The notes under the pieces were generated by a model. It saw only the letters and a program-made list of their open reading frames with translations, did not search any database and had not been told where the DNA came from. 64,000 nucleotides of DNA. It comes from CAXBCP01 sp047638395 (GTDB lineage Bacteria; Pseudomonadota; Alphaproteobacteria; MPNO01; UBA830). Location of the stretch: NCBI GenBank assembly GCA_047638395.1, contig JBLIMV010000002.1:169973-233972 (forward strand). The letters are read 5' to 3'. This document shows, piece after piece, positions 34,171 through 43,300 of the stretch (position 1 is the stretch's first letter; every line of letters begins with the position of its first letter). The position numbers and the translations under genes are program-made.

Positions 34171-35454
34171 TCAGATCGACCTATGGGCGACGCCCTTCTT
34201 GACCTTCATAGGTTCTCCGGGCGCCTCGTTAAACGGTATCTCTCGGGGCAGCTCGAACGATGCGGAACGCACAGCCTGCGCGGCCTCATCAAGGCCGGGC
34301 GGCGGCTTGCCCGTCTCCAGGTCGCGTGCGGAATCCTGCAACTGACGCCGCGCCATGAAGATGGCCTTGTCGGTCATGACCAGGTTCTCTCTGGCCCGGT
34401 CCTGAACCGGACCCATGCTTTCCTGCAGCGCTGCATCCTGCATGGCGATACCTTTGACACCGCTAAAGGATTTCCGCGTCTTTTGCGCGTCACGGTCCAT
34501 CATGTAGTCGTTGTCCCTGTTCATCACCGGCCGGGACGTCCCCGGAATCAGCTCGACATGGAGGCTGCCGCCGTTGCGCATAACGTCGAGTTCCAGCTCG
34601 TTCAGCGGGCGCGACGGGTGATAGGAAAATGTCCAGGCAAAGCAGTTCTCGTCGTCGATCGGCACCCAGGCATGACCGTGCAGCGGGTTGTCGCCGTAAG
34701 GCGGCACGATCGTATACCAGGGCATGATCCACGGCGTGATGCGCCAGTAGTATTTATCGTCGCCCGCGTTACGCCGAACGCCGATGTTCAGGCCACCCGG
34801 CGATTCGACGATCTCAAATTTGGGTGTCAGGTCGGACAGGTGATAGTCCGACCCCTTTGATCCGTGGTGCAACGGATCGCTCCGCAACTCGCCGCTATGC
34901 AGAAACGCCACATGACTGGAATCGATTCCGCCTTCCAGCGCCTGGAGATAATTGCATTCCTCCAGGCGCTTCGAATGGTAGCGCTGGTCCGCGGGCACCG
35001 TGGTCCATTCAAACGCCGGTGGCGGCGGCTGTTCCTCCGGCGGGCCCATATAGGTCCAGATGATTCCACCGCGCTCCACGCACGGATAAGACGTCAGCGC
35101 GACCTCCTGGCAAAACCGGCTCTCCGGGGGCTCGGACGGAATTTCCAGACACTGGCCGGCGACGTCAAATTTCCAACCGTGATAGGGACAGCGAATACCC
35201 CCCTCTTCAACGCGGCCGAACCACAAAGAAACCCGGCGATGGGCGCAGAATTCTTCTATCAGGCCAAGCTTGCCATCGGTGTCGCGAAACGCCAGCAGAT
35301 GTTCAGAGAGCAGCTTGACGCGAACAGGCGGGCAGTCGTTCCCGGCAACCTCTTCGGATAACAGGAACGGTATCCAGTAACGGCGAAACAGGTTGCCGGT
35401 CGGTGTCCCTGGACCGGTTTCGGTAACCAGCTTGTTTCTCTCAGCAGTCAGCAC
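34171..35454 (-). CDS. Rieske oxygenase, phthalate/vanillate-type alpha subunit
   Basis: A 427-residue oxygenase with Rieske ligands Cys70, His72, Cys89, His92 (CAHRR ... CPYHGW) and the iron-site motif DxxHxxxxH at Asp178, His181, His186. The fold and C-terminal extension resemble phthalate 4,5-dioxygenase and related demethylases, which need no beta subunit. The start is GTG, with AAAGGAAG eight nt upstream. It is upstream of the BenD-like SDR on the same strand (60-bp gap). No reductase gene is adjacent. The aromatic substrate is unknown. Confidence 0.9.
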   Translation of the reverse strand: MLTAERNKLVTETGPGTPTGNLFRRYWIPFLLSEEVAGNDCPPVRVKLLSEHLLAFRDTDGKLGLIEEFCAHRRVSLWFGRVEEGGIRCPYHGWKFDVAGQCLEIPSEPPESRFCQEVALTSYPCVERGGIIWTYMGPPEEQPPPPAFEWTTVPADQRYHSKRLEECNYLQALEGGIDSSHVAFLHSGELRSDPLHHGSKGSDYHLSDLTPKFEIVESPGGLNIGVRRNAGDDKYYWRITPWIMPWYTIVPPYGDNPLHGHAWVPIDDENCFAWTFSYHPSRPLNELELDVMRNGGSLHVELIPGTSRPVMNRDNDYMMDRDAQKTRKSFSGVKGIAMQDAALQESMGPVQDRARENLVMTDKAIFMARRQLQDSARDLETGKPPPGLDEAAQAVRSASFELPREIPFNEAPGEPMKVKKGVAHRSI

Positions 35455-36014
35455 GGGTTTTCTTCCTTTCTGGCGTGGTATTCGCAGATTCCTGATGCGC
35501 CAGGGCCCGCGCGCGGCCCTGCTCGGGAACTATAGAACGACACGACACGAGCGACCATTCAGAAGAGATCCACCATCCAAAAAATTCACCCATACCCCCT
35601 AATTTTCGATGGATTCAGTAGACAGGAAAATGTTTTTCCTAACAGTATCGGTTACAAATTATATTTGGTTTTGTCCGGTTCATTAGTGTTTTTTGAAAAA
35701 TTATTTTTCAAAAGAGCATTTAGATGAATATTGATATAAAAACAGGAACGAATTCCATAAATTGTTTTCCGTATTACAAATCTTTACAATTTTACGTGCA
35801 TCCCAATTTAATTTTGGGTTATGGTCATTGCAATAACAGTCGTTCTGGGGTTGCCGGTCCGGGCAGTCAGATGACTTTTTGGCGTTCGTTGGCAGGCGAC
35901 GTTTGAAAGTGAAATCTCTCAAACGGGTCTGCCGTGCGCGAACCTCCAGAATAGAACGAGCGACACCATGCCCGACAGGGTTGGGCACGGTGTCGATGAC
36001 TGAGGGTAGTGTTG
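35455..36014. other. 560-bp AT-rich intergenic region with several hairpins
   Basis: Between about 35,580 and 35,860 the base composition is strikingly AT-rich compared with both sides. It contains a perfect 10-bp palindrome TTTTGAAAAA-TTA-TTTTTCAAAA (35691-35713). No convincing gene is seen; a 60-codon frame at 35724-35906 has no family features. The right end (35891-35995) holds the two leader stem-loops listed separately. Confidence 0.6.
35891..35995 (+). promoter_or_regulatory. two stem-loops in the leader of the LOV kinase gene
   Basis: The first pairs GGCAG...CGTTTGA with TCAAACG...CTGCC (35891-35933). The second is CGACACC-A-TGCCC (35961-35973) with GGGCA-C-GGTGTCG (35983-35995) around a 9-nt loop, twelve paired bases with one mismatch. 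It ends 6 nt before the GAGGG ribosome site. Either could act as a regulatory leader or attenuator; there is no T-tract after the second. Confidence 0.5.
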
Positions 36015-38084
36015 GTGCGTATAGAATATCCGAGCAATGAAGCGGCACGCGTCGAGGCGCTTCATCGATTTAGAATACTGGACACCCCCCCTGAAATAAA
36101 TTTCGACCGCGTTACAAAGCTGGCGAGCGATATCTGTGAAGCGCCGATTGCGCTGATTTCACTGATCGACAGCGAACGGCAGTGGTTCAAATCGAAAGTC
36201 GGTCTGGACGCTGGAGAAGCCCCGAGAGACATCGCATTTTGTGCACACGCGATCCTCGACGACGAATTGTTCATTGTGCCGGATGCAGCCACCGATGACC
36301 GGTTCAAAGACAACCCTTTCGTCCTGGGATTCCCGCACATCCGCACCTATATGGGCGCGCCACTCATTACCAAAGCAGGCTATCGGCTCGGAACGCTTTG
36401 CGTCATATATCCTGAGATTACGCCCGTTCGTGAATCGTGGAAGGAGCGCATAACCTCCCTTGCCGCGATTGTGGTCGATGAACTCGAATGCCGGGTTGCG
36501 CTGGCAGATGTTGAAGAAAATGCGGACAGATCCCGCGACATCGTCGAAACCGCCGGTGAGTGGATCTGGGAAACCGACGAAAATCATCGATACATCTATC
36601 ATTCCGACAACGGCCCGAGACGGATATTTCCGACATCTCAACTCCTCGGACGAACGCGCTGGGAACTTCCCGGCGTTGATACCGACATCGCCCAGTTTGA
36701 CGTACTCAAGGAAGCGCTCGACCAGTATCAACCGTTCCGTGATTTTGAATATGTTTTTACAGACGCACAGGGGAACCATCAGCATCGGAAAGTAAGTGGC
36801 AATCCGGTCTTTGCTGAAAACGGCGGTTTCAAGGGCTATCGTGGAACATCGGCAGATATCACGGAGCGGGTAGAAACGTTCGAAAACCTGAAAGCAGCGA
36901 CAGTCGCGGCAGAACAGGCAAATAATGCGAAATCGGCGTTTCTCGCGAATATGAGCCACGAGCTCCGGACACCGCTTAATGCGATTATCGGCTTCTCGGA
37001 CATGATGCTGAGCGCAACACCGGATGCTTTCTCAAAACCGGAATATGTCGAGTATACGAATGACATCAAGCATTCCGGCGAAGACCTGCTGAAAATCCTG
37101 AATGACGTTCTTGACCTTTCGGAGGCCGAAGCCGGTCACGCCGAACTTAATGAAGAGCCAGTTGATGTTGCCGCCATCATCGATACATGCGTGCAACGTT
37201 TATTGTTTGAGGCCGAGGCGGCGAACCTCTTCGTTACCACGCTATATGCAGACGACATACCGCGCCTGGTGGCTGACGACCGCAAACTGAAACAGATCCT
37301 GGTCAATCTGCTGTCCAACGCGATTAAATTTACACCATCGCCGGGCGTGATAACCGTATCCGCCGATTTTTCGGCCGACTCCGGACACCTGATCAAGGTG
37401 TCCGACACCGGGATCGGCCTGGCATCTGAAAATTTTGATAACGTCATTGCCCCTTTCAAGCAACTGGACTCCGGTTTTAACCGGAAATATGGCGGCACCG
37501 GTCTTGGCCTGCCCCTCGCCGTTTCATACACGGAGATGCATGGGGGCACCCTGAGGATCTTGAGCGAGGTGGGCGCCGGCACAACGGTCGAAATCCGGTT
37601 ACCACCCGACAGAGCCATTCAGTCGGGAGATCAGGGCATGGATGCAACCCTGTCGCTGGACGGGGCTATGCAGCTGATTTCCGGGGAGGAACAGGCCCGG
37701 TCCTGCATCATTACGGACCCGAGATTGCCGGACAATCCGATTGTTTATGTCACGCCTGAATTCGAAAAACAGACAGGCTACCCACAGGACGAGGTTATCG
37801 GCCGCAATTGTCGTTTTCTCCAGGGACCCAAAACAAGCGCGGGCGCCATCGCAAGCATCAGACACGCAATAGATAATGTTCTGCCGGTGACCACCGAAAT
37901 TCTGAACTACCGGAAGGATGGCAGCCCCTTCCGCAACGTCGTGTCAATTCGACCAACGTTCGATATCCACGGCAATGCGGTCTCTTTTGTGGCGATCCAG
38001 TCGATAACGGACGTGGACGGATCGGACGTGCATGATGCAGGCCAGATCGACGATCCCGAAGACGGAGCCGGCACGCCCCACTGA
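36015..38084 (+). CDS. cytoplasmic histidine kinase: GAF-PAS-HisKA-HATPase-LOV
   Basis: About 690 residues. Order: GAF domain (roughly 10-155, IALISLIDSERQWFKSKVGL), PAS (about 170-290), HisKA with phospho-acceptor His315 in NMSHELRTPLN, GHKL ATPase (about 400-535, N box NLLSNAIKFTP, then GGTGLGLPLA), and a C-terminal PAS of LOV type (about 545-665). The LOV domain has the flavin-adduct motif GRNCRFLQ with Cys599 and NYRKDGSPFRN, so a blue-light photoadduct is predicted. LOV at the C-terminus is unusual for a kinase. GTG at 36015 is preferred since GAGGG lies 8 nt before it; GTG 36009 is in frame. No receiver gene is adjacent. Confidence 0.88.
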   Translation: MRIEYPSNEAARVEALHRFRILDTPPEINFDRVTKLASDICEAPIALISLIDSERQWFKSKVGLDAGEAPRDIAFCAHAILDDELFIVPDAATDDRFKDNPFVLGFPHIRTYMGAPLITKAGYRLGTLCVIYPEITPVRESWKERITSLAAIVVDELECRVALADVEENADRSRDIVETAGEWIWETDENHRYIYHSDNGPRRIFPTSQLLGRTRWELPGVDTDIAQFDVLKEALDQYQPFRDFEYVFTDAQGNHQHRKVSGNPVFAENGGFKGYRGTSADITERVETFENLKAATVAAEQANNAKSAFLANMSHELRTPLNAIIGFSDMMLSATPDAFSKPEYVEYTNDIKHSGEDLLKILNDVLDLSEAEAGHAELNEEPVDVAAIIDTCVQRLLFEAEAANLFVTTLYADDIPRLVADDRKLKQILVNLLSNAIKFTPSPGVITVSADFSADSGHLIKVSDTGIGLASENFDNVIAPFKQLDSGFNRKYGGTGLGLPLAVSYTEMHGGTLRILSEVGAGTTVEIRLPPDRAIQSGDQGMDATLSLDGAMQLISGEEQARSCIITDPRLPDNPIVYVTPEFEKQTGYPQDEVIGRNCRFLQGPKTSAGAIASIRHAIDNVLPVTTEILNYRKDGSPFRNVVSIRPTFDIHGNAVSFVAIQSITDVDGSDVHDAGQIDDPEDGAGTPH

Positions 38085-38493
38085 CCCCCCAAACCCTCCG
38101 CCGCGCAAAGATTGGCAGGCGCAGGGAACATCGGAAAAATCTGATCGGTCCGGCGGAAATTGGTGGACCTGAAGGGACAAAGTTCGAACTCGTTGTTTGA
38201 TGAGCTGGCGGAATGGAACGTGGCTTTGGGTGGCTCTCGAGTTGAAACAATATCGTCTATCAACTTCGAAGGCAGCCCGGATACTGAAGCAGGAGCCTGC
38301 TTCGGCCCTGAAAGCAGATATTAGGCGTCAACGTGCCTGGTGACTGTTTCTGATCCATTGTGGATATTGTCATTCAGATGTGAATACAGTGGATTCCACG
38401 CGGGCGTGTCGCCCATATAGCCCGAACGGGGAATAGTTATTGAAGTACCGAGGCGAAGCGGCGTAAGTATAGAGATGCGTATCGGGTCGAAAA
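38085..38493. other. 409-bp intergenic region upstream of the secretion locus
   Basis: No recognised gene. A frame from TTG 38160 of about 55 codons (LFDELAEWNVALGGSRVETI in its middle) has no start signals or family similarity. A stretch at 38161-38195 superficially resembles a tRNA 3' end but does not fold. The promoter of the TpsB-TpsA operon should lie in the right half. Confidence 0.5.
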
Positions 38494-40197
38494 TTGCAAT
38501 CTCGTAGCTTCCTTCCGAGCAGTCTTGCGTTCGTTATCTGGAGTATCGCGTTACTGAACCCAGTTCCGGCGTTATCCCAACTTCAGCAACTGCCGAGCAG
38601 CGCCGAGCCCGGCCGACAGGCGCCGCGGCCGCCCGAATTGCCGCCCGCGCTCACCGACCTGGAGTGGAGCGTGCAGCTGCCGCCAGGCGCAGAACCACCG
38701 CCGTCATTGAAATCGGAACCGCTGGAGCTCAAGGATCTTCGCCTGACCGGCGTGACCGCCTATTCGCGCGCCCAGCTTATTGACCTTTTCAGAGACGATC
38801 TCGGCAAAACGATCACGTTTGAGCGATTCTATGCGATCGCGCGGGCGATACAGCAGCGTTACCGCAGAGACGGATATATTCTGAGTTTTTCCTACGTTCC
38901 GCCGCAATCGGTCGAAGATGGCGTCTTTACGATTGCGGTTGTCGAAGGATTTGTCGAAGCGGTGCAGATAGGCGATGTCGAAGGCACCCTGAAGGACACG
39001 CTGGCCAACGCGCTTAGCCCCATCACAGCGATCAGACCGCTAAACGTCCGGACGCTGGAACGTTACCTGCTCCTGGCGAACGACCTTGCCGGGGTCAAAG
39101 TCACCGCCGTGCTGCGACCGTCGAAATCAACCCAGGGCGCGACTGTCCTGGTCGCCAAGGTTCGCCGCACACCTTTCGGTGGCGGCGCCTCGATCGACAA
39201 CCGGTCATCGGATTTTACCGGCCCATGGGGTTCGAGCGTTTCAGCGTCCGCGAACTCCCTGCTCGGGACCGGCGAACGGCTGGGTCTGACCCTGTCGGAA
39301 GCGGGCGGGCTAAAGGAAAAGAAGGCTGTGTCGGCGACCTATCAGCAACCCTTCGGTACAGAGGGCCTGCGGATCGATTTAGGCGTCAGTCAAACCGACA
39401 GTGAACCCGGCTCGACCCTCGCGGAATTCGAGGTCGAAACGTCGACCCTGGAACTCACCTCGGATATTTCCTATCCCGTCATCCGCTCACGGGCGGAAAC
39501 CCTGTCTATCGGTGGTGGTTTTACCTTTCGAAATGCCGAAGTCGACCTGCTCGGCCAGCCATTTAACCAGGACCGGCTTCGGCTGCTCCGGGCAAACGTG
39601 AATTACAGCAATGGCTCGGTGCTGGGTGGCAGCACCCGGATCATTCTGGGTGCGACCCAGTCGATGCAGATCTGGAGCTCTACAGACCCCAGCACGGACA
39701 CAACATCCCGCGGCGACGCCGATATGGATTTTGCCAAACTGAATCTGGATGTCGTCTATGCCCGACCGATTGGCGCGGGAGTAACGGCACAGATCTCGAT
39801 GACGGCCCAATACGCGACCCGCCCGACCCCGGCGTCCGAGGAATTCTCGCTCGGCGGAGACGGGTTTGGCCGGGCCTATAATTCCGGCGAACTGAGCGGC
39901 GAAGACGGTATCGGGTTTTCGGCGGAATTCAGCCGCAGCCTCGGCATCCGGCACCCGCAACTTCGCTACCTGAATGCCTATGGCTTCTACGATATCGGCA
40001 AGGTGTGGGACCGGGCATCGGCGTCGTCCCTGGGACCCGCGGATTCGCTGGCATCTGCCGGTGCCGGGCTGCGCGCGGGTTTACCATTCGGGTTAACCCT
40101 GCGGCTTGAATACGATTTCCCGCTGACCCGCGAACCGAGCCACCAGAACGGCGAAAAGCACGGACGGCTCTTCTTTTTTGCGAGCTGGACGTACTAG
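38494..40197 (+). CDS. TpsB outer-membrane transporter (ShlB/FhaC/HecB family)
   Basis: A 567-residue protein with a signal peptide (residues 1-27, ending PALSQ), a Pro-rich segment, a POTRA_2 domain (about 70-150, LELKDLRLTGVTAYSRAQLI; DGYILSFSYVPPQSVEDGVF), a second POTRA-like region and a 16-strand ShlB barrel (about 220-567). The C-terminus ends GRLFFFASWTY, with terminal aromatic residues as expected for BAM-assembled barrels. It exports the TpsA protein encoded 136 bp downstream. The start is TTG and the ribosome site is weak, so the exact N-terminus is uncertain. Confidence 0.93.
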   Translation: MQSRSFLPSSLAFVIWSIALLNPVPALSQLQQLPSSAEPGRQAPRPPELPPALTDLEWSVQLPPGAEPPPSLKSEPLELKDLRLTGVTAYSRAQLIDLFRDDLGKTITFERFYAIARAIQQRYRRDGYILSFSYVPPQSVEDGVFTIAVVEGFVEAVQIGDVEGTLKDTLANALSPITAIRPLNVRTLERYLLLANDLAGVKVTAVLRPSKSTQGATVLVAKVRRTPFGGGASIDNRSSDFTGPWGSSVSASANSLLGTGERLGLTLSEAGGLKEKKAVSATYQQPFGTEGLRIDLGVSQTDSEPGSTLAEFEVETSTLELTSDISYPVIRSRAETLSIGGGFTFRNAEVDLLGQPFNQDRLRLLRANVNYSNGSVLGGSTRIILGATQSMQIWSSTDPSTDTTSRGDADMDFAKLNLDVVYARPIGAGVTAQISMTAQYATRPTPASEEFSLGGDGFGRAYNSGELSGEDGIGFSAEFSRSLGIRHPQLRYLNAYGFYDIGKVWDRASASSLGPADSLASAGAGLRAGLPFGLTLRLEYDFPLTREPSHQNGEKHGRLFFFASWTY

Positions 40198-40333
40198 TCC
40201 CAAAATTTTCGTTTTTCATCTATTTTTTCAATGACTTACAAGACCTGAAGTCCTGCCGCCGCTTAACGCTGCGTAAACCTAGATTGTTCATACTAAATCC
40301 GTACCGAACCGGTTGTTCGCTCAGGATTTATCA

Positions 40334-43300
40334 GTGGTCGAGAGTTCGAAGTATTCACGCGCGCGTTCAGGACGCGGGAAACGGCACCGGCACTCGTCCG
40401 GATGGCGACGGCTGAGCAATGCTGGCGAACTGTGCCTGCGGCTCGTCCTCGGTGCGGCACTTACCGGTTCGCTACCGATCCAGGTTTTTGCGAACCCGCA
40501 GGGCGGCGCCGTCACGGAGGGATCAGCGACGATCCAGCAATCGGGCAACCGTGTCGATGTTCACCAGGCCACCGACCGAGCCGTAATCGACTGGCGGTCG
40601 TTTTCGATCGCCCCCGGTGAGATCACCCAGTTTCACCAACCTTCGGCAGGCTCTATTGCGCTGAACCGCGTAACAGGCGCCGACCCGTCCCGCATTTTCG
40701 GCACGTTGCGTGCGAATGGCCGCGTCTTTCTGATCAACCCCAATGGAATCATGTTCGGTGCCGGGTCCCGCGTGGACGTCTCCGGTCTGGTCGCGACGAC
40801 ATCCAATATCCGCAATGAGGATTTTATGGCCGGACGGATGGAATTTTCCATCCCGTCGCTGAATCCGCAGGCTTCCGTCGTTAATGAGGGGGATATCAGT
40901 ATCGCGGATGCCGGATATGCCGCCCTTGTCGCACCGCATGTACGAAATTCCGGCGTCATAAACGCCCGGCTCGGCCGGGTCACACTGGGCGCCGCGGATG
41001 CCTTCGCCATCGACCTCTACGGCGATGATCTGGTGACCTTTCGGGTGGGTGTCGGGCGAACACCGGTAGATGCCGACGGTAACCCGGTCGACAGCCTTAT
41101 TGATAACCAGGGCAGCATTCTGGCCGGGGGCGGAATCGTGCGGCTCGCGACACACAATGTAGAAGCCGTGGTCCGCAACGTGATCAATACCGATGGCGTG
41201 ATCTATGCCAATACGATCGAGCGACGGGACGGAAAGATCATCCTTGGTGCGGCCGGCAAGGGCGCTATTTCGGCGAAGGGCGAACTCTCCGCGACGGGCG
41301 GGTCAATTGAAATCGCGGGCAACGAAGATATTTCGCTGTCCGGAACACGTATCGCGGCAACTGATGTGGCAATCAACGCCGATGCCGACAAATCCGGCGC
41401 CGGCGACCTGAACGCCGGGACAAGCGGCGGCGATGCGATCCTGACCGATATCGATATCGATACAGCCGCGGGCAATGATGAAGGCGGCCGCGTGGTGATA
41501 ACCGGCGACCGTGTCGCCATATTGGGCGCTTCGACTATCGATGCTTCGGGCGAGGCGGGCGGCGGCGAAATTCTCATCGGCGGCGATTTTCAGGGCAATG
41601 GCGTAACCCGAAACGCCGATGCGACAATCGTCGGCGAAGATGTCCGCCTGAAGGCCGATGCGCTTGAGTTCGGCAACGGCGGGCGCGTGATTTTATGGGC
41701 GGACGGATTTACCCGCTTTCATGGCGCGATCTCGGCTATCGCAGGGCTGACGGCCGGCGATGGCGGCTTTACCGAGGTGTCGGGCAAACAGAACCTCGAC
41801 TTCCAGGGCAGCGTGGATGTGACCGCCGCGGCGGGCGAAATCGGCACGCTTCTTCTCGATCCCGTCGATATTATCGTTTCAGCAGACAACACGGATGGCG
41901 CCACAGGCACGGGTCTGGGCAGCATCCTGTTCGCAGACGCTCCGGGCCTGAATCCCTGGAACGTCAGTCCGGCAGCTCTGGATGCCGTGAGCGGCAATAT
42001 TCTGTTGCAGGCAACCAATGACATCACGATCAGCAACGACATCAACCTGACCACACTGGGTGCGACATTCACGGCGACGGCGAATAACGACATCATCGTC
42101 AATGCCGGCGTGACAACCAATAATGCGGCGATCACCCTGACGGCCGATGACGATGGTAGCGGTGTTGGCGAGCTTACCATTGCCGCCAGCCAGACCGTGA
42201 CCAGTGGTAATAACGCCGTCAACATCTCGGCCAACGACGTCGCGTTTACGGGCGGGATCGACAGCGGCACCGGCACAACCACGATCCTGATATCCGATGG
42301 CGGCACCATAAAACTCGGCGGCACCCCCAGCGGCAACATGACCATTTCCGGGTCGGAACTTCAGAACATTACCGCCGCCAACCTGATCATCGGCGACGCG
42401 ACGAACGGCAATATCGAGGTCAAGAACGTCAGCGCGGCGGAGAGCAACAATGTGGGCACGGTCACGCTGAACGCCACCAAAGCAGGGGCCACCGTCGATA
42501 TGAGCACCGGTGGCGGCAATGTCTTCAATGCCCTGGTGATCAATGCCGACGCCGCGGTTGCGACAAAAATCCTGACCACCGATACCGGCGGGCTGACGAT
42601 CAATTCAGGCAACGGCGTAACGATTTCAGACAATGTAACGTCAGCCGGTGCGACAGTCATCGACGCCGACACCGACAATAACGGAACCGGTACATTCACG
42701 GTGACCAGCACATTCGCGCTGAACACGGCGGGCAATTCGTTGTCCATCACTGCGGACGACATCAACATCGCCGGCACCATCAACACTGGCGCCGCGGCGA
42801 CCACGATACTGATCTCCGACGCGGGAACGATCGGATTCGGCAACAGCGCCCGGAATATGACGATATCCGGCGCAGAGCTTCAGAATATCACGGCCACAGG
42901 CCTGACCATCGGCGACGCGACGAATGGCGACATCACGGTTGACGGCATTTCGGCGGCAAACAGCAACAACATCACCGGCACGGTCACGCTGAACGCGACG
43001 AATGCCGCCGCCTCGATTTCGATTTCGAACGCGGGGTCGACGTTCAACGCGCTGACCGCCAACGCGGCCAACACCATTACAGGCAATATTCCGCTGGTGA
43101 CGGATACCGGCGCGCTGACACTGACTGCAGGGGCCGGAATTACGTTCAACGACACGGTTACAACAGCCGGCGCGGCTGTTTTCGATGCCGACAGCGATAA
43201 CAACGGCACGGGCGATTTCACGCTGAGCAATGCCCTCAATACATCAAACAACACGCTGACGATCACGGCCAATGACGTCGTGCTGTCCAACACGATCAAT

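Noticed and set aside
35724..35906. 60-codon frame in the AT-rich gap before the LOV kinase
   Set aside because: No ribosome site, and the composition follows the local AT bias with no recognisable pattern.
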